Shown: positions 11,905 to 22,054 of the stretch, one piece after another
Numbering within the stretch: the stretch's first letter is position 1
Layout: every line of letters starts with the position of its first letter
Assembly (NCBI RefSeq): GCF_030272615.1
Contig: NW_026729267.1
Coordinates: 64,001 to 120,824 of the forward strand
DNA from: Cryptomeria japonica
Taxonomy: Eukaryota > Streptophyta > Pinopsida > Cupressales > Cupressaceae
Length of the DNA stretch: 56,824 bases
Reading direction: 5' to 3'
Translations under genes and position numbers: made by a program
Notes under the pieces: generated by a model
Database searches by the model: none
Told to the model about the DNA's origin: nothing
The model's input: only the letters and a program-made list of their open reading frames with translations

Positions 11905-13029
11905 TTACACTATTAATTCTAATTTTTGTTTTAGGATCTGAGTGTATGCAGCTTAAAATTCAAATTTTCATTTACAAGTTTAATTTGTTTGCAAATTTTA
12001 AAAATTTTGAGGTTAATTTCATTAAAACCCTAATTTTTAGTTTCAAAACTGAACTTGTGAATTGTTTAATTTGGGATATTTATTTCAGATCTAGGTACTT
12101 TTTCTATTTTAAAATTCAAATTTTCATTTACAAGACAAATTTCACAATATAAATTTTAAAATTAAGTGGTTAATTGCAAAAACCCTAATTTAAAAAAATA
12201 AATAAAAAAATGAGCTTGTGGGTTGTTTAAATTTTGAATTTCCCTCTTTAAATCTGGTTGCTAATTTCAATTCAAATTCAAAATTACAATCTTAGATCAA
12301 ATTTCATTTTCAAATTCAAAATTTAAAATTAAGTGGTTAATTAAAAAGACCCTAATTTTTAAATTTAAATTAATCTTGTGCATTTCCCAATTTTTCCAAA
12401 TCTCAATCTTAGATCTAATTTTAAATTTAAATTTTAAAATTAAGTGCTTCTTTCTACAAGACTCTAATTTTGAATTTTATTTTCTTGGGACAATTTCAAA
12501 CTTAAATTTTAAAATTAAGTGGTTAGTTAAGAGAGCCCTAATTCTGAAATTTAAATTAATTCTTAAATTTCACCATTACAATTTCCAATTTAAATTTTAA
12601 AATTAAGTGGTTGATCAAACAAACCCTAATTTTATAATTTAAATTTCAATCAATTCTTTCAATTCAAAATTTTAACATTTCAAATTTTAAATTTTAAAAT
12701 TAAGAGGCTATCTTCACAAGGCCCTAATTTTGAAATTCAATCTCTTTTGGATAGTTTTAATTTTAAATTAAGAGGTTATTTTTACATAATCCGAATTTCA
12801 AATTTCAATTTCCTATGAGGTTGAATTATTGCTCTTTATTCTTTCAATCAATTTGTTCATTTAAAAGAGTAATCATTTTTCCTAGAATATTGCATTATTC
12901 AATTATTTTTCAAATTTTATAATTTCAAATTCAAACTTCAATTTTCCAATTCAAATTCCATTCAATTTTCCATGCATGTATGGGGTGAACATTATTATGG
13001 TTAAATGACATATGATTGTTTGATCATAA

Positions 13030-14032
13030 GTGAATATGGAATTCTTATTTTATTTTGCTAATTCAATTTTGAGTTACAATAAAGATGTTCATGATGTTCC
13101 CTTTCATGCATATGATGATAATTTAGTTCCTCCTTTCATTCATATCTATGATTTATACTCTCCCAAAATTGATCTCATTAATGAGGTCACATTGGTGCAA
13201 AAAGAGAATATGGAAATTTCTTTAAAAGATCTCCCTCCTAAAGATGAATCTTTGGAGAATTGTGTTCCTTCTCCTAAAAAGTACTTCCTTCATAAGGATT
13301 ATTTGGTGCCAAAGGATGATATTATGGCTACTTATCCTAGTGATACTATACCTTAGTTTCATGATCTCCCCCTTAGACCATAGGGGATTCACTTAGTAAA
13401 CTTGGGTTATAGCATGTGTGTTGATGGCATACTAATGATTCCCCCTATTTTCAAAAAATATTGCCCTAAACTCCTTTTTTGTCATTCCCTCCCAATACAC
13501 AACCCTAATTAAAAGCTCCCTATTTTCACCAAATATTGTAGTTTTTCATAGCCGGAATTAAAAATCCCCTATTTACATCAATAGGAAATATATTGCACCC
13601 TCATTTTTAGGATATTAAATCCCCCAATATGAATGCACATGATATAATATTGCCTAGGTAGTGAACCCCCTATGCCCTAGACATGAAGTGTTAATTACAT
13701 ATGATAGTCCCTTTCCTAATATTTATCTTAATCACAAAGATGCCTTGGAGAAAGAAGATGAAATTATTACGACTTTTCTTGATGCTCTCCATTCTCAAGA
13801 TATATCCTTAGATGAAAAAGAACCTAGTCAAGTCAATACCATTCATGCTTCTAGTTATGAGAAGCCTAGACCTAAAAAACCTCCTAATATCCTACAAGCT
13901 TCAAAATACATATGTGAAAGAAGTAATATGGAAAGGAAACTAGAGAAAAAATATGGTTTTGAACTACATCACTCATTTAATGTTGCTGTCAAAAAGAAAT
14001 ATCCCAATATTCATTTTACCTCTCTTCCTTAA
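13030..14032 (+). pseudogene. Gypsy-1 unassigned ORF region upstream of protease
   Basis: Two open stretches, 13030-13356 (108 codons) and 13661-14032 (123 codons), are separated by about 300 bases with stops. They are hydrophilic and rich in Asp, Glu, Lys and Pro. No domain is recognised. The position suggests a degraded Gag-side or linker part of the polyprotein. The intervening block (13376-13672) recurs at 53935-54237, so part of this zone is a shared module and not unique coding sequence. Confidence 0.4.
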
Positions 14033-14074
14033 CCCCCTCATTCTACGAAACATGTTGATAGGGAACCTAATCTT

Positions 14075-14712
14075 GTGGAAAATCTTCATGATATATTAGC
14101 TAAGATTTCCCTTTGGGATTTAATTCAAACTTCACCTTCATATCATAAGTTGATCAAGGAAGCCTTACAAAGGGTGGTTCCTCATCCTTCTTCTATACCA
14201 AATGATATTACATTCTCACAAGATGAATTGCCTTCTATAGAGGTTAAAACTAGAGATGATCCCCTTATGATTACTTCTTGCATTTATGAACAAAAGTTAA
14301 GAGGTATTTTAACTGATAATGGGTCAGCTCTTAATATTTATTGTGTTGACTTATTAGATAAGATAAATTGGGATTATTCTTCTATTCAACCCGATCATCT
14401 TTGTGTGTGTGGCTTTGATAATGTTCCTAGAGAGTCACATGGTATAGTCATACTACCTATTAAAGTAGGACCTATGACTTTGCCTACTCCTATTCTTGTC
14501 ATGCCAATCATCTTAATTATACCCTTCTTCTAGGTACACCATGGATTCATGCTATGAAAGCAGTCCCTTCGACCCTTCATCACACAATAAAATTCATATA
14601 TAACAATGAACTTCACACAATAAAGGCTGATTCTAATCCTTATAATTTCACTTATGATGAAGTGGGATATATTTCCCCCTTTATTACTATGATTCCTTCA
14701 GAAACATGATCT
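14075..14712 (+). pseudogene. Gypsy-1 aspartic protease region
   Basis: The frame opens with a LWDLIQTSPSYHKLI module that plant Tat-like gypsy polyproteins carry ahead of the protease. At about 14306-14340 follows GILTDNGSALNIY, the active-site loop with D-N-G in place of D-T/S-G, as is common in these elements. It continues with GFDNVPRESHGIVILPIKVGP. After a frameshift near 14510 the TPWIHAMKAVPSTLHH section can be read, typical of the protease end (LGRPWI.....PS..H). Stops and shifts make it inactive. No reverse transcriptase follows. Confidence 0.75.
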
Positions 14713-14745
14713 CCTATCAATGATGCTTCTCTAAAAAGGAATTGG

Positions 14746-15300
14746 GGTACAAGAGACTTTATACCCTCCTCCAATGGGTATAAGATCCCTCAATCTAATA
14801 TTGAAGCCTTCGCGAAGCCTTTTTTGTCTTTTATCCAAGCTTCTAAACCGATTCCCACTTCTCCTTCTAACACTTGTCTTGATAATGCTAGGAGCAAATA
14901 CAATGGAAAATTTCTAGGATGTGTGCAACAAAGTCTTGAAAGTCATGAGAAATCACACTCTTCTAATGAAAATCTAGGTTTCCAACCTCTTCCTTTGTCA
15001 ACATCCTTTCCTCCATTGTGTAGTAAATCCACACCTTCTTCCAATAGTGTATTACAACAAGAAAATATTTTGTCCGATCTTCTCCATGCCAATTTAATAT
15101 CTCTTCTTTGGCTAGAAAGAAGAAGAAAATGTAGACAACATATTGAAAATTATTCTTTTTGCAAGTATCATCAAATTCATGGCCATTCTACTAATGAGTT
15201 TCATGATTTGAAAACAAAAATACAACATTATATTGATACAAGTATCATAAAAATAACATCTGACAATGAATGGCATATTTCTCATAATCATTTCAAATAA
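14746..15300 (+). pseudogene. Gypsy-1 Gag-type zinc knuckle region
   Basis: The open stretch 14824-15300 ends with FCKYHQIHGHSTNEFHDLK at about 15157-15213. This matches the CX2HX4HX4C knuckle of the Gypsy-3 and Gypsy-B Gags, with the last Cys replaced by Phe. In those elements the knuckle lies before or apart from the protease. Here it lies after the protease, an order not expected of a simple gag-pol. The rest of the frame is Ser/Pro-rich without a domain. Confidence 0.65.
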
Positions 15301-17190
15301 CATTCAAGATACTACTATGTTGCTCCTCATTATGTGACATTGTTAGCCTACCTATTGGGGGCTCATTGTCATTCATGGTGGTACAATTTTAAGTGCAATC
15401 ATAATTAGTGAGAAATATAATAGTACGTTTATTCTTGTCTCTATTCTTGGGGGGAAAGAATATTATCTTTCCTCTTTCCATGGTTTCACTATTTCATTTA
15501 TAGATTGCATTGATCATAATGTGATGTCCTTTCTTGCATAGAATTATCCTTCATACGAGTACATCTATGTCCCTTGTTAGGACCTATTCTTTATTTGAAA
15601 TGGTATTTATCTTATGAATAATATCTCTTTGGAAGTTGTGTAATTCTTCTCATTTTCCTTACACTTGGAGGGCAATGATTTCTCTTTATCTCTCTTACCA
15701 TCTCTAGGGATCTACTTTTCCTTTGTTGAGTAATGTTTTCTTATGGTTTGATGTTTTTCCTTGTGTGAATTTGTTATTTTCTCAAGCATTCTCTCTCATA
15801 AAAGGGGTGTATTTCCTTGGCTACAACCTCTTTTTTACTTGGTAATGTACATCTATCATAAAATTTCCTCACATTGAATCAAAAGTGTATCATCCTTCAT
15901 CAAGAATCTCTTTCACCTAGCAATAGGGGAAAGGTTTGAATTCTTGTTCTCCTTCCTTTATTTTGGTAGAATATGTTATGTTTGTTCAAGATAGATCCTC
16001 TTGGAGGTAGATATCTTTTGAGAAAAGATCTCTTATCCTCCAAGGATCTCCTTTACACTTGTTTCAAGATATCTCTTTTTCAACTATCTTATCCTTGCTT
16101 GCAAAGTATTCCATCTCTAGCTTGGATTTATGACATTGTTGCCTAAAGGATATCTCATTTGTGTTGAAGGTTAGGTATCCTTGTTTCTATCTTCCTTAAG
16201 ATATCAAGATAAAATTATGTTGGAATCTTAAGGGGGGACCCATATCACTCCCTTTGTATCATATTGTACTATAACTCATGCATATCATTTTTGCATGTCT
16301 TAAATAGGGCGTTCATTCTTGAAACCAAAGTAAAAAATCTTAGAGAGAGATGCTTCACACTTGAAACTAGATGCATCATTTGATATATGTCTTAGACGAG
16401 GTTACACATCACTGAAATCAAAGCAAAGACTCTTAAATAGGATGGGCTTGAAACCAGACATGTATCTATCATTCGCCACTTGGCATTTGCATTTACATTA
16501 CATGTCTTAAACAGGTTGTAGCACACACAAAAATAAAGAAAATACTCTTACACAGGGTTTTATACACTTGAAACTAGACATCAGTTGCACACACAAACGA
16601 GGATGGGTGGAACTAGCTAAAAATAGCTAGACTGTTCTTACTCTCCTCCCCACAAGCATCACCTAGATAAAAACATCTAGGGGCAAGTTGTCCATGTCCT
16701 TTCCCACCATGCATCACCTAGATAAAAACATCTAGGAGCGAGTAGTCCATGCCCTCTCTCATCATTCTTCTCATGGATCACCTTGATAAACACATCTAGC
16801 ATGTATTCATACTCTCTCTTCTTCCTCTCATGAACTCATAGTTTTTCTATTGATAGTTCATGGATGATGCTTACTTTTCTCTTTTATGTGATCTCTTGTG
16901 TTCATGAGATGGCATTTTTGAAGAATGATATTAGTTGTTGAGAAATTTTGATATCGAGGGCTCTTCGGCTACTTGATTTGAGGTCTTATTTTTTTAGCTT
17001 TTGATATGTGTCTTTTTGTGTGCCCTTGCATATGTTTGAGTGATTTATGATCCTAAGATAGGGGGATTGATTCCTTGAGATTAGGGATATCTTATACTCC
17101 TTGTGATCTCGCTCTACATTCCTCATCTTCTTCATCTCTCTCTTTCTTCTACATTATAGTGAGTATTTGCGTAAGCTCATACTCCCACTA
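15301..17190 (+). other. Gypsy-1 3' non-coding zone
   Basis: About 1.9 kb with no coding signal on either strand. It is CT-rich in its first half. From 16310 it holds imperfect repeats of a block containing CTTGAAACTAGACAT and ACTCTTA, then a run of small hairpins (16613-16799). In a complete gypsy element this position would hold pol, or an extra gene between pol and the 3' LTR. Confidence 0.5.
16613..16799 (+). repeat. Four spaced short hairpins (CTAGAT...ATCTAG)
   Basis: Perfect or near-perfect hairpins of 18 bases start at 16613 (CTAGCTAAAAATAGCTAG), 16663 and 16718 (both CTAGATAAAAACATCTAG) and 16782 (CTTGATAAACACATCTAG). Spacing is 50-64 bases. Flanking text (CATCACCTAGATAAA, GTCCATG) is also shared, so this is a decayed tandem repeat whose unit contains the hairpin. 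Confidence 0.65.
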
Positions 17191-17204
17191 AAGTGGGGGC
17201 TAAA
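17191..17204 (+). other. Gypsy-1 polypurine tract
   Basis: AAGTGGGGGCTAAA lies directly before the TGTAGCATCC start of the 3' LTR, as expected for the plus-strand primer. Confidence 0.7.
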
Positions 17205-18406
17205 TGTAGCATCCTAAAATTGCACCCCTTGCAATTTTGATGACATTTGGGGCCCTCACCTTAGCGGTTTCATCTCCATGCTTGATCGGGACCTGTTTGT
17301 GCCTCCCCCATGCAACCAAGCTTCAATTTTGCACTCTACACCTTTCATAGCCCCTTGTTCCTAGCCCAAATTGGGGTAGGACTAGGGTGCCATGCCTTGG
17401 TCCTCCCTAATTGGGACCTATTTTGGCCCCTAGGCCCTATCCCAAATTTGAGCAGGAAAATAATATCTTAGGGTAAGTGCACCAAGATAGTGAACAAAAA
17501 GGGGGTTATAAGTGGCCACTTTTTTTTTCAAAACGGGTAAACTTGAACTACAAAGATATATTTGAAAGTCATGCACTAAAAACTAGGAGTTGAGAAAACA
17601 ATAAGAATTTTAGTTCTGTGAATCTAGTTTCTAAACTACTAAAGTTTTTTAAAATTGGATAAGATTAAGAGGGTCAAACCTCTCACGCACGAAAAAATGT
17701 TCCTAATTTTTTAAGAAAAATATAACATAGCTGTTTTCGTGCATTGTACAAAATATATAGTTAGATTTAGTATTTCACAAAACCCTTTGGTAGGATGATA
17801 GGTAAGAGTGAAATCTAGAAGTTGTGTATTTTTTTGTAATTTTCTATTGAGTTTTTTTTTTTATGATTTTTTGAAGTGACCTCATCCTGAACATTTGGTA
17901 CCTATTCGTGCCCTGGGCATAACTTGCATCAAAATAATTGAAAATGCAAACTTCTTTTTTTTAAAGTGTACAGAATCTAGTGTACAACAATAATATGTAA
18001 TTTATTTTGAATTTGGCCAAGTATATCAAAAGTTATTAAAAAAATGGTAGCCATATGTTTGTGAGGACTATCAAGGCATTGGTAAAGAAAATTAAAGAAC
18101 TTATTATGCTAATGTTGTCCAAAAATAGAAAGTCATAAAACTAAGAAGATGTGTGATATTATAGTGGTAATTTTAGAGATACCCACTTGATCAGTTGTAA
18201 ACTTGATGATGACGAAGTCGAGAAATCATGTTGGAAGATGAAAAAATGTGTAAAGGGACAAAAAAGGGGGGGAAATGGGCTTGCAAGCCTTAGGGTCATT
18301 TTCCAACTCTCTTACCAAGCCAAAACCCACACGGGTGTTGAAAAACAAAAAATTACTATTCATAGTTCTACATAACTTGCATAGATTTAAAAAACAAAAA
18401 GTAATA

Positions 18407-18447
18407 TTCACACTTCTACATAACCCATATGTAGAACTAAAACCATT
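18407..18447. repeat. Left-side palindromic motif of the TIR element
   Basis: A 9-bp stem hairpin, TTCTACATA with loop ACCCA and TATGTAGAA. A related TAGTTCTACATAAC copy lies about 65 bases earlier, and AACCCGTAGGGGTTATG lies downstream near 18464. These resemble the large palindrome at 20059, so both sides of the element carry versions of one palindromic motif. Confidence 0.5.
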
Positions 18448-19581
18448 GTTTTGTGTTTCATGAAACCCGTAGGGGTTATGAAGATATAATAATGTATGCT
18501 TGTAAACTTAGCATTTACTACATATATGTATAGACATACATATATTTTATGTGTTTATGTATGCATATATGTAAATCTATAGTTATATATACATATATTT
18601 GCAAATCTATGTTTGTATACATGCATGTCTCTCTTCTTTTCCTCTCTTTCTCTTGTCTTCCTTCCCCATCACCATCTTTGTCTATTTTGAGCCCTAATTA
18701 TCCTCCTTGAGTTCTATCTCATCTCTCTCCCCCTCACACTTCTCTCTCTGCTGAGTCTCTCACCCTTTTCTCCTTCTCGTTCTCTCTCTACCTTATATGT
18801 CTCTCTTTGCTGAGTGTATCTAAACTTCAAAAGGATTCTATATACTCAAAATAACATAGTTTTTATTCATTATTTCCAAAAGTTGATACAATGCATGAGA
18901 CAAGAGAAATGCTTCTAATTCTGGAAAATGTTTTCTAACCTCAAGAAGAGGTGGAGGTCTTTATTTATAATAAAGTTATAACAAAATTTAAACTACTTAG
19001 ATCATGCCCATGAAATTAGGCAAAAACAATTATTATAGCAAGAAGAAGAAGTTAATCCACAGAGAACGTGGAACTTTACTAAACTGCAACCAAGAATATA
19101 GAATGGTGGTGGTTACTAGATTGGTGCTTGTTGGAGACAACCATAAATGAGTCTAGTATCGCCTCCCTATTCCTTTGTTAATTCACTCGAACACAATCTT
19201 CTCCATTGTTTTAAATGTTCAACCACCCTGAAATATCTCCAACTGTTTGCATGGTGCGATTCTTCATTTGGCCTAACACAACTGCTTCTACACCATCTTA
19301 TTTACTCCTGCATTAAAGGTTAGAACATACAAGCATGTCTATATATCTATTTCCATTAATCACAAAATTTATATATCCACGCATGATATTATCATAATAA
19401 TCCGTATAGCTTGAGGAATAATAAGTCAAAACAATACAGGGTTCAGTAGGTTTGGCTATCATTCAGAATGCACATAATCAAAACTTTGATACATCAAAGG
19501 ACCTAAACATTGTCCCAAGATGCAACTTAAAACATAGGAAAAACTTATCAGCCATAGAAAAAAAGAGTTATTATTTTAGCT

Positions 19582-19586
19582 CATCA

Positions 19587-19632
<46 letters not shown>

Positions 19633-19695
19633 ACTCTCTCCTTTTTCTAATCTCCCTCTCCCTCTCCCTCTCCCTCCATCCCCCTCTCCTTATCC

Positions 19696-19755
<60 letters not shown>

Positions 19756-19823
19756 TTCCCTATCTCTCTCCCTCTCTTCCTAACCCTTTCTCTCTCTATC
19801 CCTCCCCCTCTCATTATCTTATC

Positions 19824-19873
<50 letters not shown>

Positions 19874-20040
19874 TATCTCTCTCCCTCTCTTTTGATCCCC
19901 TTCTCTCTTTATCTCTAACTCTCTCTCCATCCCCCTCTCCTTATCCTATTCTATCCCTCTTCCTCTCCCTCTCTTAATCCTACTCTCACCCTCTCTCCCT
20001 TCTCCTTCTTTCCCTCTCTCTCTCCCTCTATCTCTCTCCC
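19582..20040. repeat. (CT)n microsatellite cluster
   Basis: Several CT runs, the longest about 50 bases, are separated by CT-rich linkers reading CCCTCTC and CTATCTC. They create long artefactual open frames rich in Ser-Leu on one strand and Glu-Arg on the other. No gene is present. Confidence 0.95.
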
Positions 20041-20058
20041 CACTTCCTATTTGGTTCC

Positions 20059-20094
20059 TAGTTCTATATAACCCATATGGGTTATGCAGAACTA
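20059..20094. repeat. 36-bp near-perfect palindrome
   Basis: Left arm TAGTTCTATATAACCCAT and right arm ATGGGTTATGCAGAACTA pair with two mismatches and no loop. It lies in the right part of the TIR element. Confidence 0.85.
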
Positions 20095-20142
20095 AGGCCA
20101 AAACTTCTAGTTTTGTAGAACTCGTGGGTTTCTGAAAAATAT

Positions 20143-20180
20143 AATGTTCCTCAAAACTCATACAGGTTTTGAGGAACATT
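20143..20180. repeat. Perfect hairpin, 15-bp stem
   Basis: AATGTTCCTCAAAAC pairs exactly with GTTTTGAGGAACATT around the 8-base loop TCATACAG. It lies inside the TIR element, 48 bases after the larger palindrome. Confidence 0.9.
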
Positions 20181-20201
20181 TTCTTTTTTTAATTTTTTTT
20201 G

Positions 20202-20228
20202 GCTAGGCTTGGAGTTACCAAGCCTAGC
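20202..20228. repeat. Perfect hairpin, 11-bp stem
   Basis: GCTAGGCTTGG pairs exactly with CCAAGCCTAGC around the loop AGTTA. It lies about 100 bases from the right end of the TIR element. No downstream T-run typical of a bacterial terminator is implied, since this is plant DNA. Confidence 0.9.
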
Positions 20229-20373
20229 ACAATTTTTAATTTTCAGAACATGCATGGGTTATGAAATTTTTTTGTTTTTTTTGTATGTGGCCACTTTTCT
20301 ATTCACCATCTTGGTGCACTTACCCATAATGTCGGCCTATGTTAGAAAATTAAAATGTTTGATGATAGGCAAG

Positions 20374-20380
20374 TATATAA
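20374..20380 (+). promoter_or_regulatory. TATA box of Gypsy-1 3' LTR
   Basis: TATATAA, in the same context as the 5' LTR box at 8470. The TIR insertion lies only about 50 bases upstream and separates it from most of the U3 region. Confidence 0.55.
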
Positions 20381-21210
20381 CGAGGTCTTCCCCTCTCATT
20401 TGGACATACAGACATTCATACAATCATAAGATGAAAATAGGAGAAGGCAAGGAGACTACATCAAGCATTCAAGCATTCTTCAAGGTTGCATATTCTTTAT
20501 TCATCAATTTTCAATCATCATTACATCATTCTTTTGCAAGCATATATGTGTGATTAGGGTTTTGTCATGTTCATGCCATTTCATACAACATGTGTGATTA
20601 CATTCAAGAAGAATAATTCATTGCAGATCTAAGGTATACCTTTACATTATTTATTTCAATCATTTGTAATATTTTATTCAAGGTTGATTCCAAACTGGGG
20701 TTTGACTAAGGCAAACCCCTATTCCCAACACATTTCCCTTTCTTTCTATGTGCACAAAAGAGATGTGTAGTTGTACCTCTGAAATTAAGCTTTATTTGCA
20801 GAGATGGAAAAACACTTTTCAACGCATGAAAAAGTTTGGAGGATCAAGAGGGTGGGCATCCTAGTCCAAACACACGGTCCCTGCAACTTTTGGCAAATTT
20901 CATAGAGCATCTTTGAATCATCCCATACTTCTTATATCCAGGTGCATGATGAAATCCCAAATCTGTGGCTCACTGTTTCTACATATTTTGTCTTCAATTT
21001 CAGCATTCTATTCATTTTAATAATTCAACTTACAAAAGAGAAAGACCCAAATCAACCCAATCCACTCAGTATTCAATTCTTGTCTCATTTAGGATTGGAT
21101 CTAGTGGATTCATCTCCTCTTTTGAATGCAAAGTCCTCCAAGTGAAAATTGACTTAGTAATTTCTCCTTTCTATGTTGCAAATTGCTAAGCTCAAATTTT
21201 CCACTTTATG

Positions 21211-21215
21211 AATGT
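21211..21215. other. Target site duplication AATGT, right of Gypsy-1
   Basis: Exact copy of 8157-8161. Removing Gypsy-1 and one copy rejoins the copia reading frame as EFKC followed by EIRKGG. Confidence 0.85.
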
Positions 21216-22054
21216 GAAATCAGAAAAGGGGGTATTGGGACGTTAGTTGCAAAACATATGAGAACCAATGGAAATGTCTACTATGTGACAGATAATAGTG
21301 GAAGCAACTATTTGCTAGTGCAAGTTTGTGGAGAATGGAATCAAACTAAGACTGCACTTGAACCTGAGAATGAGATTATTCTTGTTGCTACAGAAGAAAA
21401 TAAATCTCCATAAGTTAAAAGTTATATAAAGAAGGTTAAAAAAGGATTTGAATCAGATAGAGGAAAATTAGACACTATAAAACATACCTCAAGTGGTAAA
21501 CAAGAGTGAGACAGAAACCAAGAGGAAATTCATGACCAGGTTAACTAAAGATGGTAAAGTAAAAGAAAAAATAAAAAAAGAATTAAATCAAGTTGAACTT
21601 ACTATGGACCAAAACAAAAGGAATTTTGGGAAGTCTTTTTCTCTTCCTACTCAAACCAGGTACTCATCATCTTTCAAAGGTAATTTTTTTGGATGCAATA
21701 AATGTAGACATAAAATAAGTGAGTGCAGATGTTAGAAGGGATCACATTCATTCAATAAACAATTTTGTGCTTGTAATAAACTTGGTCAACAAGGTAATGT
21801 TTGTAGAAGTATAATAATATGGAATGAAAATATAAATGCAAGATATGGTAGGATTGTTCAATCTTTCAATGGATATTGCTATACTTGCAGTATGTATGGG
21901 CACAAGGCCATTGAGTGTAGGTCTAATGAAAGATTCAGAAGGATTGGTGATGGTAGAATGAAATGGAAGTGGATTGCAAAAAGGTTTAGTATTCTATATT
22001 TGTAACAAGATTGAGCATATTGCTAAGCATTTCAAAGAAAGGAATGATAAGTCT
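21216..22054 (+). pseudogene. Ty1/copia fragment, pre-integrase end and four zinc knuckles
   Basis: The first part (to 21413) continues the copia pre-integrase region: EIRKGGIGTLVAKHMRTNG then NVYYV. It next turns into Lys/Glu-rich sequence, not the expected integrase HH-CC and core. From 21493 a second frame carries four knuckle-like units: FFGCNKCRHKISEC (21688), FCACNKLGQQGNVC (21763), CYTCSMYGHKAIEC (21877, complete CCHC) and FYICNKIEHIAKHF (about 21992, one base out of frame). Units 1, 2 and 4 have lost Cys or His residues. The order is abnormal for copia. The fragment ends at 22054, where another LTR starts. Confidence 0.65.

Larger units (their letters stand above)
8741..12540 (+). repeat. 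Three tandem copies of LTR-end plus leader block
   Basis: Units begin at TTGCAGATCT (8741), TTGCAGATCT (10007) and TTGTAGATCC (11300), giving lengths of about 1266, 1293 and 1240 bp. Each unit holds the last half of the LTR, the primer-binding site and an AT-rich leader ending near GAGAGCCCTAATT. The copies differ by scattered changes. Copy 2 has a small internal duplication near 11190 (AAGACCCCAATTTTGAATTT twice). The 3' LTR has only one such LTR-end block, at 20625-21210, and no leader. The amplification therefore affected only the 5' side. Confidence 0.85.
9580..12790 (+). repeat. Recurrent AAATTAAGTGGTTAATT leader motif
   Basis: A motif of about 35 bases recurs at roughly 70-170 base spacing. 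It combines AAATTAAGTGGTTAATT with a downstream ACCCTAATTTT. Examples start near 9600, 9760, 9945, 11035, 11240, 12150, 12330, 12510 and 12595. A diverged copy lies in the Gypsy-3 leader near 24590. It appears to be an old internal repeat of the leader, independent of the 1.28 kb tandem units that also contain it. Confidence 0.6.
17471..20325. mobile_element. 2.86 kb TIR element, hairpin-rich, no transposase seen
   Basis: Left end GGGTAAGTGCACCAAGATAG and right end (reverse complement) GGGTAAGTGCACCAAGATGG. The match continues to about 24 bases with one mismatch. Both ends then carry GTGGCCAC, at 17512-17519 and 20287-20294. The flanks are CTTA on the left and ATAATG on the right, so the duplication is TA or a mutated TWA, as in TA/TWA-targeting DNA transposons. 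No transposase frame is visible. The right half holds long CT repeats and three strong hairpins (20059-20228). Related AACCCATATG/GTTATG palindromic text also occurs at 18350-18480. The part 18820-19560 has no recognised content. Confidence 0.8.
8162..21210 (+). mobile_element. Gypsy-1: large non-autonomous Ty3/gypsy-type element
   Basis: Bounded by LTRs beginning TGTAGCATCC and flanked by an exact 5-bp duplication. It includes a primer site, a leader, a decayed coding zone (13030-15300), a long 3' non-coding zone, a purine tract at 17191-17204 and a 3' LTR split by a 2.86 kb TIR element. The coding zone has a retroviral-type protease and a Gag-type knuckle, but no reverse transcriptase, RNase H or integrase is visible. 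It would therefore depend on a partner for movement. It lies inside a copia pre-integrase reading frame, which rejoins across the insertion. Confidence 0.85.
17205..21210 (+). repeat. Gypsy-1 3' LTR, interrupted
   Basis: LTR sequence runs 17205-17470 and resumes at 20326 with TAATGTCGGCCTATG, continuing to CCACTTTATG at 21210. The two parts together (about 1150 bp) match the 5' LTR along its length. The 2855 bases between are a separate inserted TIR element. AATGT follows at 21211. Confidence 0.85.

Noticed and set aside
16613-16799. CRISPR-like spaced repeats
   Set aside because: Only four imperfect repeats with related spacers, in a plant retroelement with no cas genes. Better read as hairpin-bearing tandem repeats.
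19452-19895. 147-codon open frame rich in Ser-Leu
   Set aside because: It is produced by the CT microsatellite inside the TIR element. The opposite strand gives a similar Glu-Arg frame (19946-20179).
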